A stretch of 64,000 nucleotides of DNA, taken from NCBI GenBank assembly GCA_009760855.2, contig WPIO01000003.1:6693501-6757500 (forward strand). The letters run 5' to 3'. This DNA is from Cristatella mucedo. Lineage: Eukaryota > Bryozoa > Phylactolaemata > Cristatellidae. A model generated the notes under the pieces. The model did no database searches, was not told the DNA's origin, and was given only the letters and a program-made list of their open reading frames with translations. This document shows, in pieces, positions 53,400 to 64,000 of the stretch. Within the stretch, counting starts at the first letter, position 1; every line of letters starts with the position of its first letter. A program made the position numbers and the translations under genes.

Positions 53400-55690
53400 A
53401 GCAACAAAAGTAAGAATGGCATCTCCATAATTTGTCGATGCTTTGTATATTATGCTTAAAACAATAGTCAATACAGTCGTTCTTCAATGCTAGTACGAAT
53501 GTATTCGGCTTTCGAAAGTCCCAACAGCAGAGTGCCATTTTTGGAATCTGGAAATTTGTGGCGATGTTCCTGGACAACCTGTATTAAGTACTGTTTTCGG
53601 TCTTGATTTTTTGTTAGCAGTGAGCTGTAATCCCATTGAGTTTCACTTCTCTTTCAGCGAAGTCATTAGCTGCGGTCAGAGCCAACACGATTTGTTCTGA
53701 AGCAACATAGTTCATGTTTTCTTTCCACTGATCTGGTGAAAAATTCAAAAACGCATTGCTCGGCTGCAGGATCTCAAAGAACTTTCTGATTTTGGAGCTT
53801 ACACTTGCACTCAGTGGCTGTGAACCGTTGAGAAATCTAGGGTCAAGTCTTGGTGGCATGTGGTCTGATCCAGCTTGTACATGTTGCATGCTGCTGATCG
53901 TGTCTATTTTATTCTAATATCAATTTGCGCATCGCAGAAAGCTAAACCAATAATTGTTTCGCTCAAATACCACAGATGGAGATTGAATGCTGTACCTGTG
54001 GCCTGTCTAATGGCTTGATTTAATGTATTCAGACAAGTGGCAAAACAAACAAAGATCATTGGAGGGAGACTTGGACGAGGAGCCTGCTTGAATAATGCTT
54101 CAATGTAAACGTCACAGATAGACAAGAGAAAATGACAAATTCCTCACCGGCTTTTAGTTTGAACTGAGACCTGAAGATCCACATTTTGAATGAATAAGTG
54201 ATTCTGACCATCCGTCAATCCGCCTGGTGCAAATCTCCCATGTGCTGGGAAATGAACATTTCGCTGTTGTTGAGTTCCACTTAGACAGACGATCGCTAGT
54301 TCCAAGAGTTCCCTGTAATCATCTTGTGTTTGAAGAATTTCAATGTTTGTCTCACCGAAATGAATTATCCGAGCTTTGAATCAGCCGTCTTTACCAAATC
54401 TGCTGCTGTCTGGAAGTTGCTTTGGTCGTTCCGATTCCAATATTCGTGGAATCTCTTCAACAAAAGAATATCTAGACCTGTGAGTGTAGCTATTTTCATT
54501 TTAGAAAAGGCCTTCTCAGCTAAAATTTCCAAAATATGATGCCTACATGCAAGGTGTAAAAGTTCATGGTCCAGAGCTTTTTGTATCAGACTGCATGCAC
54601 CTGTGAACTGACCCTTGTTGCTAGCAGTTGTGTTAAAAATAAACCTTTTATAACGTCACGGACGTTCCAGCTATCGATACATCGTAATATAGTGGCTGCT
54701 GTGCTTCTCCGGTGCACGGTGAGTAATTTTTGGAACGCCAAGTAGTTGTTCTGTTTCGGCACTAGATCAACCTTCTTTTTCCCAGTGATATCACGTAACT
54801 ACTTTCCGTCACACTGAACAACTAATGCTGAACTGGGACTTAATTTATTTCTCAGGCGTGTTGCGAACTCCTCCCGATATTGCATCCTGGTCCGACGGAT
54901 AGAGCTAAGACTCACTGGCAACTCCTGAATAACATGGCCAAGAGCATCAGCAGTAGCAGCCAACAGATGGAAAGCCTCTCTGTCCGTTACTTTAGTTCAA
55001 TCCAAAGCTGCCGCCACATGTTTTGTCAGGAAAGTGCCTTTGCTTGCTTTAAATGACGCTAGTTAATCTTTCGATTATTGACAAACAACTGGCTCTTCTT
55101 CGCACGCTGCATCACTTTCATCTGTCTCAGTGCTAGTACTCGACACTAACGAAACCTTGCTGGTTAGAACTTCAATGTCTTTCTTTGGTTTTATACGACG
55201 AGCTTCCTCCCTTTTCCTCTTACTTTCTTTTAATTCCATTTTCCACTTGATAATTTTATCTACTCCTGCCATGTAGCCCTTTCTGCCTTCTATCTGAGCG
55301 ATCAGGAAGGCCAAATTATTTGAAATCTTGATCGCTGCTTGTGCATTACGGTGAGCGGTATAAAAAATATGGTCCAGATGTTCTGAAAATGCAAACTCCT
55401 TTTTTTATTTGAGTAAAGGTTCGACGGTTCCCTGTCTTATTCTGCCCTCGCCATTCATTGTGGATTTTCAAAACTCGAACTATTCATCATGCTGATAGAC
55501 TGTTGGGATGCCGGTTTTTCCCCAAACGTCTAAAACTCGTTGCACTTGCTGCACCTCGGCACTTTCTTTCTACACCTTTTCGCAGCTCTTTGTGCTGATA
55601 GACGAAGACTGACAAAGTCTCTCGCAATAAGGAAAAAATCTCAGTTTTGCTAAGGTTAGAGGCTGGTGCTCCAATCAGCCACACTTGAGA
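53400..55690 (-). pseudogene. Broken ORF of a repeated invertebrate element, class not assigned
   Basis: The minus strand carries, in order but in different frames: LIGAPASNLSKTEIFSLLRE (55670), a lysine-rich coiled region KGYMAGVDKIIKWKMELKES (about 55280), HLACRHHILEILAEKAFS (about 54560), QDDYRELLELAIVCLSG (about 54330), RITYSFKMWIFRSQFKLK (about 54200), FNLHLWYLSETIIGLAF (about 53970) and LNFSPDQWKENMNYVASEQ (about 53740). This order is that of a long uncharacterised protein found in many copies in some invertebrate genomes. It might come from a DNA transposon, but I cannot name the superfamily. In-frame stops and at least three frameshifts show it is dead. Confidence 0.6.
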
Positions 55691-56426
55691 CTAGTGTCTT
55701 GTCTTCATGGCTTCATCATTTGTAGTTGTGGTGGGGGCCATTGCAAACCAGTGACCACTGAAGCAAAAAACACTACAGCATTGATAATTTAGCAAAATGA
55801 CATACTTCCCAAATGTTATTGCTCCGAACACATAGAGCTGGCGTATGCTTTCACATTATGTAATATTCATGATAGTGGCAAGAATTTGTCAAGAATATTT
55901 TATATAACTTTGAACTTAAGAAGTAAAAAGTAGTATACAATTATAAGTAGTGTTACTACTGGTGAAATTCAGAATTAATTCTACTTTGTTGTTTTTATTT
56001 TATGAATCAAATATTCATTATATTATCTGCAGTTTAAATTCGAATTTAGCAATCCAAATTATTGAATTTATCTTCTTTTTAGTTTAAAAGAACCAGTTAA
56101 CCCATGAAGCAATGCAGTTCTGCACAAATCAATCACTGATTTAATGGAATTTTCATAATAACTCTTATATAAAGCAATATGATGAATAATTACATACATT
56201 TCAACCAGTAACGTGAAAGCAAACTAACAACGCGAATTAGCGGACTGACCGAAAGAACAAAATGGCGTGCCCGGTTGAACTTCAAAAACCCTGTGCAACC
56301 TCTAAATATTCACCAAATGATACAACAATTCACCAGATTTAATATTGTATAGACTCATTTGGAACCTTCCAACTTGCAATAATATAAAGTTCATTTTTCC
56401 ATATACCTGTGGAACACTAATATATA

Positions 56427-57094
56427 CAGTGGACCCTCGTTTATCGTGGTTAATCAGTTCCAGACTCTACCACGATGGGTGAATTTCCTCGAAGTAGGAT
56501 TCTTTATTTATAAATCAAACATTTTCGTAGTTAGAGCATAGAAGACCTGTTTATGATACTCTAAATACGGTTTTTAACATTATTAGAGCCCTCCGGACAT
56601 GAAACATAACCCCTGTAGTCGCCATTACATTCGTAATACCAAATATATTAGACAAAATAAGAGAAATAAGACATATGAGACGCTAGAAACATCGTATTGT
56701 TAATGTTTTACATTTAATTGCACACACAAAATTCTTACGCACAAACGCCAAACTATGAAAGTAGTGAGTTTGGTGATGAAGCGATTAAGATAAAGAGATG
56801 TACAGCACAGCAAAGAGGAGCAAGGTTACGGCTCCTCTGAAGGCCTCAGTAGGAGAGTCTTCAAGTGGTGCAGTATCTTCAACAGGCGCGTCGTCTTCTT
56901 CATCCGCGTTCCATACGTACAGTAAATTTAATTTTAATTGTAATACAGTGATGTATAATTGACTCAGACAAACGAGCGCGCGCTATATCATTTTTAGTAT
57001 TTCGATAAACTTTGTAATGAATATACACGTAGTTAAAAAAAACTGCGATAGAGTGAGGCGTAAAAGTCGAATCGCAAAGTAGCGCGGGACGACT
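56427..57094. mobile_element. Pogo/Tigger-like DNA transposon, internally deleted
   Basis: The left end CAGTGGACCCTCGTTTATCG follows TA at 56425-56426. The right end, read on the minus strand, is AGTCGTCCCGCGCTACTTTG, next to TA at 57095-57096. Both resemble the CAGT-xx-CCCTCG termini of pogo/Tigger elements that insert at TA. About 668 bp remain. On the minus strand near 56915-56850 an acidic stretch DEEDDAPVEDTAPLEDSPTE is consistent with the acidic C-terminus of such transposases. It is non-autonomous. Confidence 0.75.
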
Positions 57095-57140
57095 ATATAT
57101 ATAAATAAATAAATAAATATATATATATATATATATGCAT
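57095..57140. repeat. AT-rich (TA)n/(TAAA)n stretch
   Basis: TATATA and AAATAAAT runs at the right flank of the pogo-like element. Confidence 0.85.
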
Positions 57141-57399
57141 AATAATATATGTATCTTACGTGTGACTAATGCATGAAGACAGGTCTCTCTCTAAGAAGTG
57201 CCTATCTAAATCGCCTGCTAAATACTTATGCCGCCATCGAATGCAGCGTTCATTTCATCGGCTTGCCCAGCATTTGCATCGGATGCAGACAGAAACTGCT
57301 GACCGAACGAGCGGCTAATTTTGATTTCAGACGTCTTAATGCCTTCAGCCGTCAACTGGTTGGTCTCGCTCTCGCCGCGACAAATGACGCTAACCCAAG

Positions 57400-58250
57400 A
57401 ACTGCGTACCACCACGGCGCCCCGCCGCTCCTCACCCCACACCAAATGAAGAGCGGCGGACGGCGCGCTTTGCATCCGTTCGCAGAAGCTTCATCGCCGC
57501 GCAGCTCGAAGGCGACCGAGCAGGAATGGCGTGGGCGGGTCTACGAGTTGACAGCGGTCACAGAGGAAGCCGAACGGACACAGCCCGGAGGCGAGTTTAG
57601 CTGGCCACCTCTCTCAGCAGCGAGCGCGCGCACGGGCGCTGCGCCTCGACGACAGATGTTGCGCGCTGCCGCCGCTTCGCGGCCCGGAGCTCCTCCAAAG
57701 AGCGCCCTCCGGTGGATTGCGAACTCGCTCGGCCGCGCATTCGGCGGCGTTCGACCGAGCCTAGCGCCCGCCGGGCGGCTGCCCCGCGACCACCGGGCGG
57801 CTCGACAGCGGGGGCGCGCGAGGCGATCGGCGGCGGCGCGCGCGTGCCATCCGTACAGCGGCGCTCTCGTTCGCTCGGTCTGCTGCGTTCCAGGAAGCCA
57901 GTGGCCTCGCCCGCGCGGTCGAAGCGACCCCGCAGCGCTTTGATGCTCGAGAGCGAAAACACGACCGGATCGATGGCCGCTATTCTTCTTCGTCTTCTTC
58001 GGCGACAAACGGCTTTCGTGGCGCTCGGGGCGTCGAAGACCGAAGCGCGAGCGAGAGGGCGCACAGGACGACGCGGCGTCAGGCTTTCCGCGTCGGCGAG
58101 GGAAAGGAGACGGACGGCGGATGACGATTGAATCGGAGCGTCCGCGAAATGGCGCGCGCGCTCGCGCGTGAAGTCTGCAGCTGAATGGCGGCCGGCGGAA
58201 GTTCCCTGACGGAGACCGCATTGGAGACGGAGGCCGAATGCGGAAGGAAG
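57400..58250. promoter_or_regulatory. GC- and CpG-rich island
   Basis: After 57,400 the sequence turns abruptly very GC-rich with dense CG dinucleotides, against an AT-rich left flank. Because stop codons are rare in such sequence, long frames open on both strands (256 codons plus, 226 and 155 codons minus). None shows a domain I recognise. It may be a promoter island or a first exon. One minus-strand piece, VVFSLSSIKALRGRFDRAGE, reads best as protein. Confidence 0.45.
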
Positions 58251-58380
58251 ACCCCCACGCGTAGTAATCGTTAATCTCTAGCGTATCGATCGTAGTTTTA
58301 CCAATCGAGCCGCTCTCATCGAACGTGCCTTTTGTTTTGCGCCGTCTGCTGCGTCGGCAGCACTGTCTGGCTTGCTCAGT

Positions 58381-58549
58381 CAGTGCCTACAAAGGATTAG
58401 ACTGCAGCAAAAGCTTCACGACGGCTTCGCTCTGCGCGACGCCGCGCGTTGCTTTTTGGCTCGCGACTGCGGCGGTATTAGGTGGTGCGTACGCCCGTGA
58501 GCTAAGTAGGCCATCGAACTATCAAAGGACCGACGTCTTTGCTTTGGAA
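58381..58549 (+). other. Weak candidate exon beside the CpG island
   Basis: A good pyrimidine tract and TCGGCAG end at about 58360. The open frame then reads SVSAYKGLDCSKSFTTASLC and PRVAFWLATAAVLGGAYARE, a possible membrane segment, to a GAAAAT/GTAAATG donor near 58550. There is no ATG in the frame and no recognised family, and a SINE B follows at once. Confidence 0.2.
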
Positions 58550-58720
58550 AATGTAAATGAAAGATCTGCTGATTTAGCCGCCTCATTTTTTTTTAGCAAC
58601 AGACGAACTTTAGCGGGTCCTGGCCGCCGCCCCCCCCCCCCGCCGCATGCTGTAGGCAATACAGAATGCCTGCTCTGGTAATCAAACTCTCGCCGAGAGG
58701 TACGGACAAGCGGTTCGCCA
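58550..58720 (-). mobile_element. SINE family B, degraded
   Basis: The minus-strand tail TTGCTAAAAAAAAATGAGGC and TAAATCAGC, a body diverged around a C run at 58,628-58,641, and a box B trace GAGAGTTTGATTACC. Confidence 0.6.
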
Positions 58721-58859
58721 CGGGTTAGTTAAGAATTTCAGATACCGTCACCGAGTCTCTCATAGCTCCTTAAAATGGCATCTGTAGAGTGGTAAGATTA
58801 GAGAAATAATCAGTCGGAAAGCGAGCGTGTCTCGTAGACAATTTTGGCTATAATTTGAA

Positions 58860-60250
58860 TTTAGTTCCAGCTGTAGCTTACTCCACCAGTTCTACAGATC
58901 AGAGTGCTAGCTTCGAACTGTCGGAATGTGGATCTGGATGGCATCTGTAGAGCCTGCAAGCACAATAGTGTCCACCGATGACCCAACTCGCGTGCCGCAG
59001 CCTCAAGCCACATCAGCGGCATGGCGCTGCCGTCACTTGAATGTTCGCTCACTGAGATCTAAGGGGGATTAATTCGTGACCGGTTTGTCCGATAGAAGCT
59101 CGACGCGTTTCTTCGTATTTGACTCGTGGAGGATACCAAGCGCTATCACCGCCTCACCGCGTTTCCCATTGCGTCAATCTATGCGGGCTGAAAAATCGCA
59201 TGATGGTGGGATTGCTCCCGCTGTTCGCGAATCGTCCAGCTATAAAACCTACAGCAGGTCTCGAGGGTCACGAGGGTCGCTCGAATCGTCTGTTACCAGG
59301 CTCCCATCAAAGACCTCGACTCATCCTGTTGCGATCTACCGACCGCCGCAGTGCCGGCAAGTAACCTTGGCTAGCGAAGACGTGCTGGTATTCCTTATCG
59401 AATAGCGTGCTGATTACTGAAGCTTGAGAATTCACTCTGATTCCAACAGCAACGGTTAAGAACGCCGATTTCTATCAGCCTGGTGACTTTTGGCCTGGTT
59501 CAAAACGTTAATCATGCAACTCACACTGCCGGATTGACCTCTCTATCGAGAAAACTCGCAGCCCTGCTGGCCGCTTCCTGTACTCGTTCGCCATCTTAAA
59601 AATATTTTCACAAACTTGTTTGCCATTACTGTGCGGTCATGTATATGTGTCCGGGGGTAGGTTTGTGTGTATAATTTATTCATTTGACCTGCACTGGTTA
59701 CCAGTCAAGCAACGGATTGACTTCAAGGTTTTGTCGCTCACTTTTAGGTCTCTTCATTCTATGGCTCCAGCTTATCTTTCAGATATACTACCCCATCAGG
59801 CAAAGCATCGTACCACTCGCTTTTCGGAATCCAACAGTCTAGAAATACCTCGTACAAAGCTTAAATCCTTTGGAGACCGTGCATTTAGCTCGTATGCTCC
59901 CACAGCCTGGAACTCCCTCCCGACCTGCATCAGAACATCCCCTGACCTGACCACATTTAAAAGAAACTTAAAAACATACCTATTTAGGACAGCATTTAGT
60001 GGGTCCTTGTGATTCGTCCTCGATGTGCTTATGCGTGCTGACACTGTTCATGCTGCCACTAACCACATTTGCATGCTGACCCAGTGCATGTAACCCCTAA
60101 CCATGTTATTCATTTTGTTTGTTTTTCAAGCATGATTTTACTTACTATTCTATTGCGTATCACTTTGCAGCAAATGTAAAGCGCCTAGAAAGAGATTAAG
60201 TTCTCTGAGGGCGCTTTATCAAGTGCAATATTATTATTATTATTATTATT
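58860..60250 (+). mobile_element. LINE family A copy: endonuclease remnant plus 3-prime end
   Basis: LNVRSLRSKG at about 59038 and, further on, HDGGIAPAVRES (about 59199) and VAIYRPPQ (about 59327) are apurinic-endonuclease-like motifs of the LINE N-terminus. The reverse-transcriptase core is deleted; the C-terminus resumes at 59685 (DLHWLPVKQRIDFKVLSLTF, MAPAYLSDILPHQAKHRTTR, AFSSYAPTAWNSLPTCIRTS), and the stem-loop tail and (TTA)n end at about 60250. It is the only copy here with 5-prime domain sequence. Confidence 0.8.
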
Positions 60251-60259
60251 ATTTGTCCA

Positions 60260-61900
60260 GCAGTGAGACTGGAGAAGCATTCGTGCTGACAACTTGTGCA
60301 ACCTGTTTGCGATGCAGGTCTTCTTGTATGGATCGAGATTTCTCCGACTGCCCGAGACTCTCATTGAAGCCATGAACCCAAAACTGGAGCGTTCTCTCGA
60401 CGAGCACGCTCGACCTACAGACTGTCCGTGCCGAGGAGACAAAGCTATTCGCATGCCAAGCCTGAGCTTGGTCTTGCTCCCGGATATACCCGTATATATA
60501 TATATATTATGTCGGCAGCAACGTTCCTTCCTCTTTGTTGACGTAATTGCTCACGTTGGAGCATCCGCGACACCACCTCCGCCACCTCTGTCTGCTGTAA
60601 CAGTTGCTTTGCAACGCGCAGTCTCCGTTGAGACATTTTTCCACGGTTTCCGCAGACGGTGGGTGCAATAACAAAGGCTAGCGGATAGAGCTTTTCGCCT
60701 GCAGACTCGGTATTTTTACCAGTGCACAGTTGTCGACTTTTTCACTATTAAAGCTCACTGCAACGAATACAGAGCAGGTGAAAATGCCGGTCCTTCCAGA
60801 TGCTTGACAACTACTGGAGCTGGCGCCTCGACGCATGGCTGACGAGTCGTAGCTTCTGCTCTAATAAATGCAGGTATTTATGTGCCAACAGTAGCCGAGT
60901 GGGGCAGCAATAAATAGCGCCCATCCTTAATTGTATCGGTCTATTTCGTTATTGCAGAACTGTTAATATCACAGCCACAGAGACTCGAGCTTGCGTACTG
61001 CACCAGCTTTGGCGTACTAAAGCTTAAACTTCAAAGCCCAAAGTGATATTCTCTCTGTCTCGAATCTCACAGTACAACTAACTGGTTCGAAACGTAAGAC
61101 ACGACAACGGGGTGGCTGTCTCTTGAAATCGGACTGACAAGTTTTGCAATACATGCCCATGATTTCAGAAAATAAAAGATCCATGTCCTTTGACTATATG
61201 TAGAGCAAAATGTCTCATACCAAAATCCAAAATAATCTAGCCTAATGTGATACAAGCAGAGCTGAAATCGCATTTCAAATTTCACTCTGATACGTGAAGT
61301 ATTAACCAAGTTGAATTTACAAGGCAACGAGCTACACCGAAAATGAAGCTTTTAAAAGTCAAAAGCAGACATCTCAACAAGCATGAACTTCGATCTATCA
61401 AGGTTAAATAGATTGGGATATAAGTCGAATATGATGCAGAGATCGGTAAATTGACTATTATAGAAATGTCATTTCCGGTTTAAATCCGGGTTAGACATGG
61501 TTTGCATAATCATTTTTCTTTTACGTGGATGTCGTCTGCACTTTTAATCTCGTTCCTGAAATGTTTTTCTTTTGAAAGGCAACCTAAGCAAATATTTGCT
61601 ACTCGGAGCAATTTTATAAGCATTTTATCGACATTCCCCCGAAAGTTCCCCTGCCTCGCTTGCTTATGTAGCCCCGTGTTATTAACAAAATGGTTGCCCT
61701 TTTTGTAGAAAGGCCTCTCGACGCTACGCGCCGCGCCGCGCCGAGGGCGATCCGTTCCGAAAGAACTCTCTAGCTCTATCAAATAAATTGCCCTCTCTCA
61801 TTGTAAAAGCCCAAAACTCTGCGCTGAAGGCGAGCCGGCATAAGCCTGTTTAGATCTCTGCTCGTTTGAAAGTGAAAAAAATTCGATGCCCTCATTCAGA
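60260..61900. other. No gene recognised
   Basis: Ordinary mixed sequence with a short TA run near 60,495. The frames of 60-125 codons show no motif. At 61,676-61,740 a segment starting TGTTATTAACAAAATGGTTG recurs at the right end of the window. Confidence 0.4.
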
Positions 61901-61910
61901 GAGCCCGCAA

Positions 61911-62160
61911 CGCTCCGAATGAACATCGCTCCGAATGAACATCGCTCCGAATGAACATCGCTCCGAATGAACATCGCTCCGAATGAACATCGCTCCGAAT
62001 GAACATCGCTCCGAATGAACATCGCTCCGAATGAACATCGCTCCGAATGAACATCGCTCCGAATGAACATCGCTCCGAATGAACATCGCTCCGAATGAAC
62101 ATCGCTCCGAATGAACATCGCTCCGAATGAACATCGCTCCGAATGAACATCGCTCCGAAT
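61911..62160. repeat. Minisatellite, 16-bp unit, about 15.6 copies
   Basis: CGCTCCGAATGAACAT repeats with no visible change from 61911 to 62160. Because 16 is not a multiple of three, all frames cycle with a 16-residue period, so long frames on the minus strand are artefacts. Confidence 0.98.
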
Positions 62161-62169
62161 GCGCCACTC

Positions 62170-63300
62170 CGAAGGCTCCTCTTGGCATTATTCTCCGCAA
62201 TGCCTCTCTCTGATTGGCTTGGTCTTTGGTAAATTCAGACGATCCTATCCTATAGCCACTAGTGAGGTGGATTTTTCGGTTGCATATAACTGAAACGGTT
62301 TCATTTCTACACCTCACCAAATTCTGCGACAATTGGACACAGTCCGACGGAGAACGAAGCAGCCCAGCGGGGTTCTGTCAGCCAGCCGACTAGTTACAGA
62401 AATTAAATTACTTGGAAAATTGTACGGATTCAGCCCTCGAAGATTTGCACAATTCCCCGTGTAATTGAATCGCTGGAACTAGTTGGCTGGCTGGCAGTAC
62501 ACCGCTGGGTTCGAGTGATTGGCTTCGCGCGACTCATGTGCAGAACTCCTAATTTACGGACTACGGAATTTTAAGTCCTTAATGTCGGCCGACTTCACCT
62601 TAAAATAAATGGCGACAAAACCAACTTCTTCCTCATGGAAACAACTAAACGGACGACCCGAGTATGTGAGTTTGCGGGTTCAATGTCGGAGCCAGAAGAG
62701 GGCAGGGGGCATCAGCCCCTCGAGCGGGGCAACGACCTGGGCCGCTCCCTGTTACCACGCCCGCTGACCATCGCTGACCAACGAGGAAATCGTGCCTTAA
62801 TTCCACTCGATGAGCAACCGCCGAATTCTTGTCGAATAAAAAAATATGATTTTGTGCTACAATTTTTCATTAACTGCGGGTCTAGTCCTGCCTACGTGAA
62901 AATTGTGCAGGCCTTTACCTCCCCCCCCCGGATGAAAGTCCTGGCTCCGCCACTGTTCGTGCTCGTATTGGAGGCGTCGCGCAGACCGTCGTCAAGAGCG
63001 CGTAATTTCTGCGTCCTCTCGGACGACTTTCAAAAGTTTAATTCATGAGACCACTTTCGTAGCCAGCTGTCATGCGTCGCTCAATCTGGACCGGATGATA
63101 CTTGGAAGAATACTGAGAGGATACCTAGAGGATACTCCGGGGATCCTTAGGGCCGCACTGGCTGCGTAAAACGCATGGTTGTAGACGATATTCCTGACTG
63201 GCTGAGCTCCTGACTTCGGTAACTTAAAATGGCAGCGCGACCGAAAACAAATGTTCAAGTCTCAAACAGCTAGCGCTAAGTACGGCTGATAATCTGGCAT
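62170..63300. other. No gene recognised
   Basis: Mixed sequence with a CCCCCCCCC run near 62,921. The 137-codon plus-strand frame at 62635-63048 shows no recognisable motif. Confidence 0.4.
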
Positions 63301-63329
63301 TAAAATAAATACAGGAAATCAACTCGGTC

Positions 63330-63412
63330 GTGCGTTCCAGGCGCTACGAAAGGGCTGCAGGGCTCGAGCTCACGACCTCGGTCGTAAAGGCGAGCACCTT
63401 GACCCCCGGATC
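63330..63412 (-). mobile_element. SINE family A-like fragment
   Basis: On the minus strand GGTCAAGGTGCTCGCCTTTA and CGACCGAGGTCGTGAGCTCG followed by AGCCC match the family A head and box B, then AGCGCCTGG begins the tail and is lost. Confidence 0.6.
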
Positions 63413-63879
63413 AGAGCACTGGATGCAAAGCAACATTCCTACTTCTACCAGGACGGCCGGCCACGGCTTATATGAAGCAGAGCTGTGCACCTTTTCAGTC
63501 CTCAAGTTTTGCGAGGAAAATAAACTCGCTCTCTGTCTTTCACTTAAGCCTATTAGCGACGGTGGGCTTTGCTCTCCGGACATTAGAGAGCGGAGCTCAC
63601 TTCCGAGAGCCCTGCGTAACGATGACGTCGTCTCTCTTGCTAACGACAGGACGCTTTCTTTTTAGCGGTCCAACGCTGCTATTTAGCTTGCTTTCTATCA
63701 TCCTGGCTAGGCTTAGCTACGCGATAGAAAATCAGTTGGAGATACTATGTGCGCCTAAGGCCGCCTAGGCTTTAAACGTTCTACAGAAAGCTCTCAAGCG
63801 TAACACCCATGTGTATATGCACTGCATATACACGTATACAGGGCTCTGTAACTGACAATTCATATACCCGTGCATACCT

Positions 63880-63887
<8 letters not shown>

Positions 63888-63967
<80 letters not shown>

Positions 63968-63968
63968 G
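63888..63968. repeat. (CA)n then (TA)n microsatellite
   Basis: CA repeats from about 63,890 to 63,934 followed by TATATA to 63,968. Confidence 0.95.
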
Positions 63969-64000
63969 TTATTAATAAAATGGTTGCCCGTTTCTGTCGA
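63968..64000. repeat. Repeat shared with 61676, cut by window end
   Basis: TGTTATTAATAAAATGGTTG followed by CCCGTTTCTGTCGA matches 61676-61710 closely. The element continues beyond the window. Confidence 0.6.

Noticed and set aside
61798-62332. 146-codon minus-strand frame with a repeated FGAMFIRSDVHSERCS motif
   Set aside because: It is the 16-bp minisatellite; repeats whose unit is not divisible by three open all frames alike and give a false periodic protein. It is not an antifreeze or structural protein.

Overview
This is a window of animal (metazoan) nuclear DNA. Genes are split by many short exons with canonical GT-AG junctions, a tRNA-derived SINE or an L2/CR1-type LINE fragment occurs every few kilobases, and long (CA)n, (CT)n and (GA)n microsatellites are scattered throughout. 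Nothing in it is prokaryotic. The lineage cannot be fixed from the sequence; the protein matches and the type of repeat suggest an invertebrate.

Layout. 1-11,668 (minus): most of a DNA topoisomerase III alpha gene (TOP3A), 17 exons placed with consistent phase, running off the left edge. 12,150-15,000 (plus): two unidentified open stretches that may be exons, around a dead LINE. 15,000-19,300: mostly non-coding, with a 200-bp CT microsatellite, a LINE remnant and a SINE. 19,400-20,269 (plus): a small mitochondrial-type CCSMST1-like membrane protein. 21,545-21,805 (plus): an unrecognised 86-codon ORF. 21,963-29,573 (minus): a five-exon FUT10/FUT11-type fucosyltransferase gene (GT10) whose introns are full of LINE copies. 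30-46 kb: repeat-dense, including a near-perfect palindrome, a degenerate tandem repeat and one credible orphan exon at 36.5-36.7 kb. 46,629-51,655 (minus): an SRSF3/SRSF7-like SR splicing factor in six exons. 53.4-55.7 kb (minus): a broken ORF of a repeated invertebrate element. 56.4-57.1 kb: an internally deleted pogo/Tigger-like DNA transposon. 57.4-58.25 kb: a GC/CpG-rich island. 58.9-60.25 kb: a LINE copy. 61.9-62.2 kb: a 16-bp minisatellite. The rest to 64 kb holds no recognised gene.

The identified genes are unrelated housekeeping functions: recombination-intermediate dissolution, a mitochondrial membrane protein, secretory-pathway fucosylation and pre-mRNA splicing. They do not form a pathway or cluster. 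The most informative features are evolutionary: a tRNA-headed SINE family that shares a 3-prime stem-loop with the LINE family in the same window, a SINE nested in a LINE, a partial TOP3A exon copied into its own upstream intron, a GC-AG intron in TOP3A, and a 56-bp palindrome. I found no convincing new defence or biosynthetic system.
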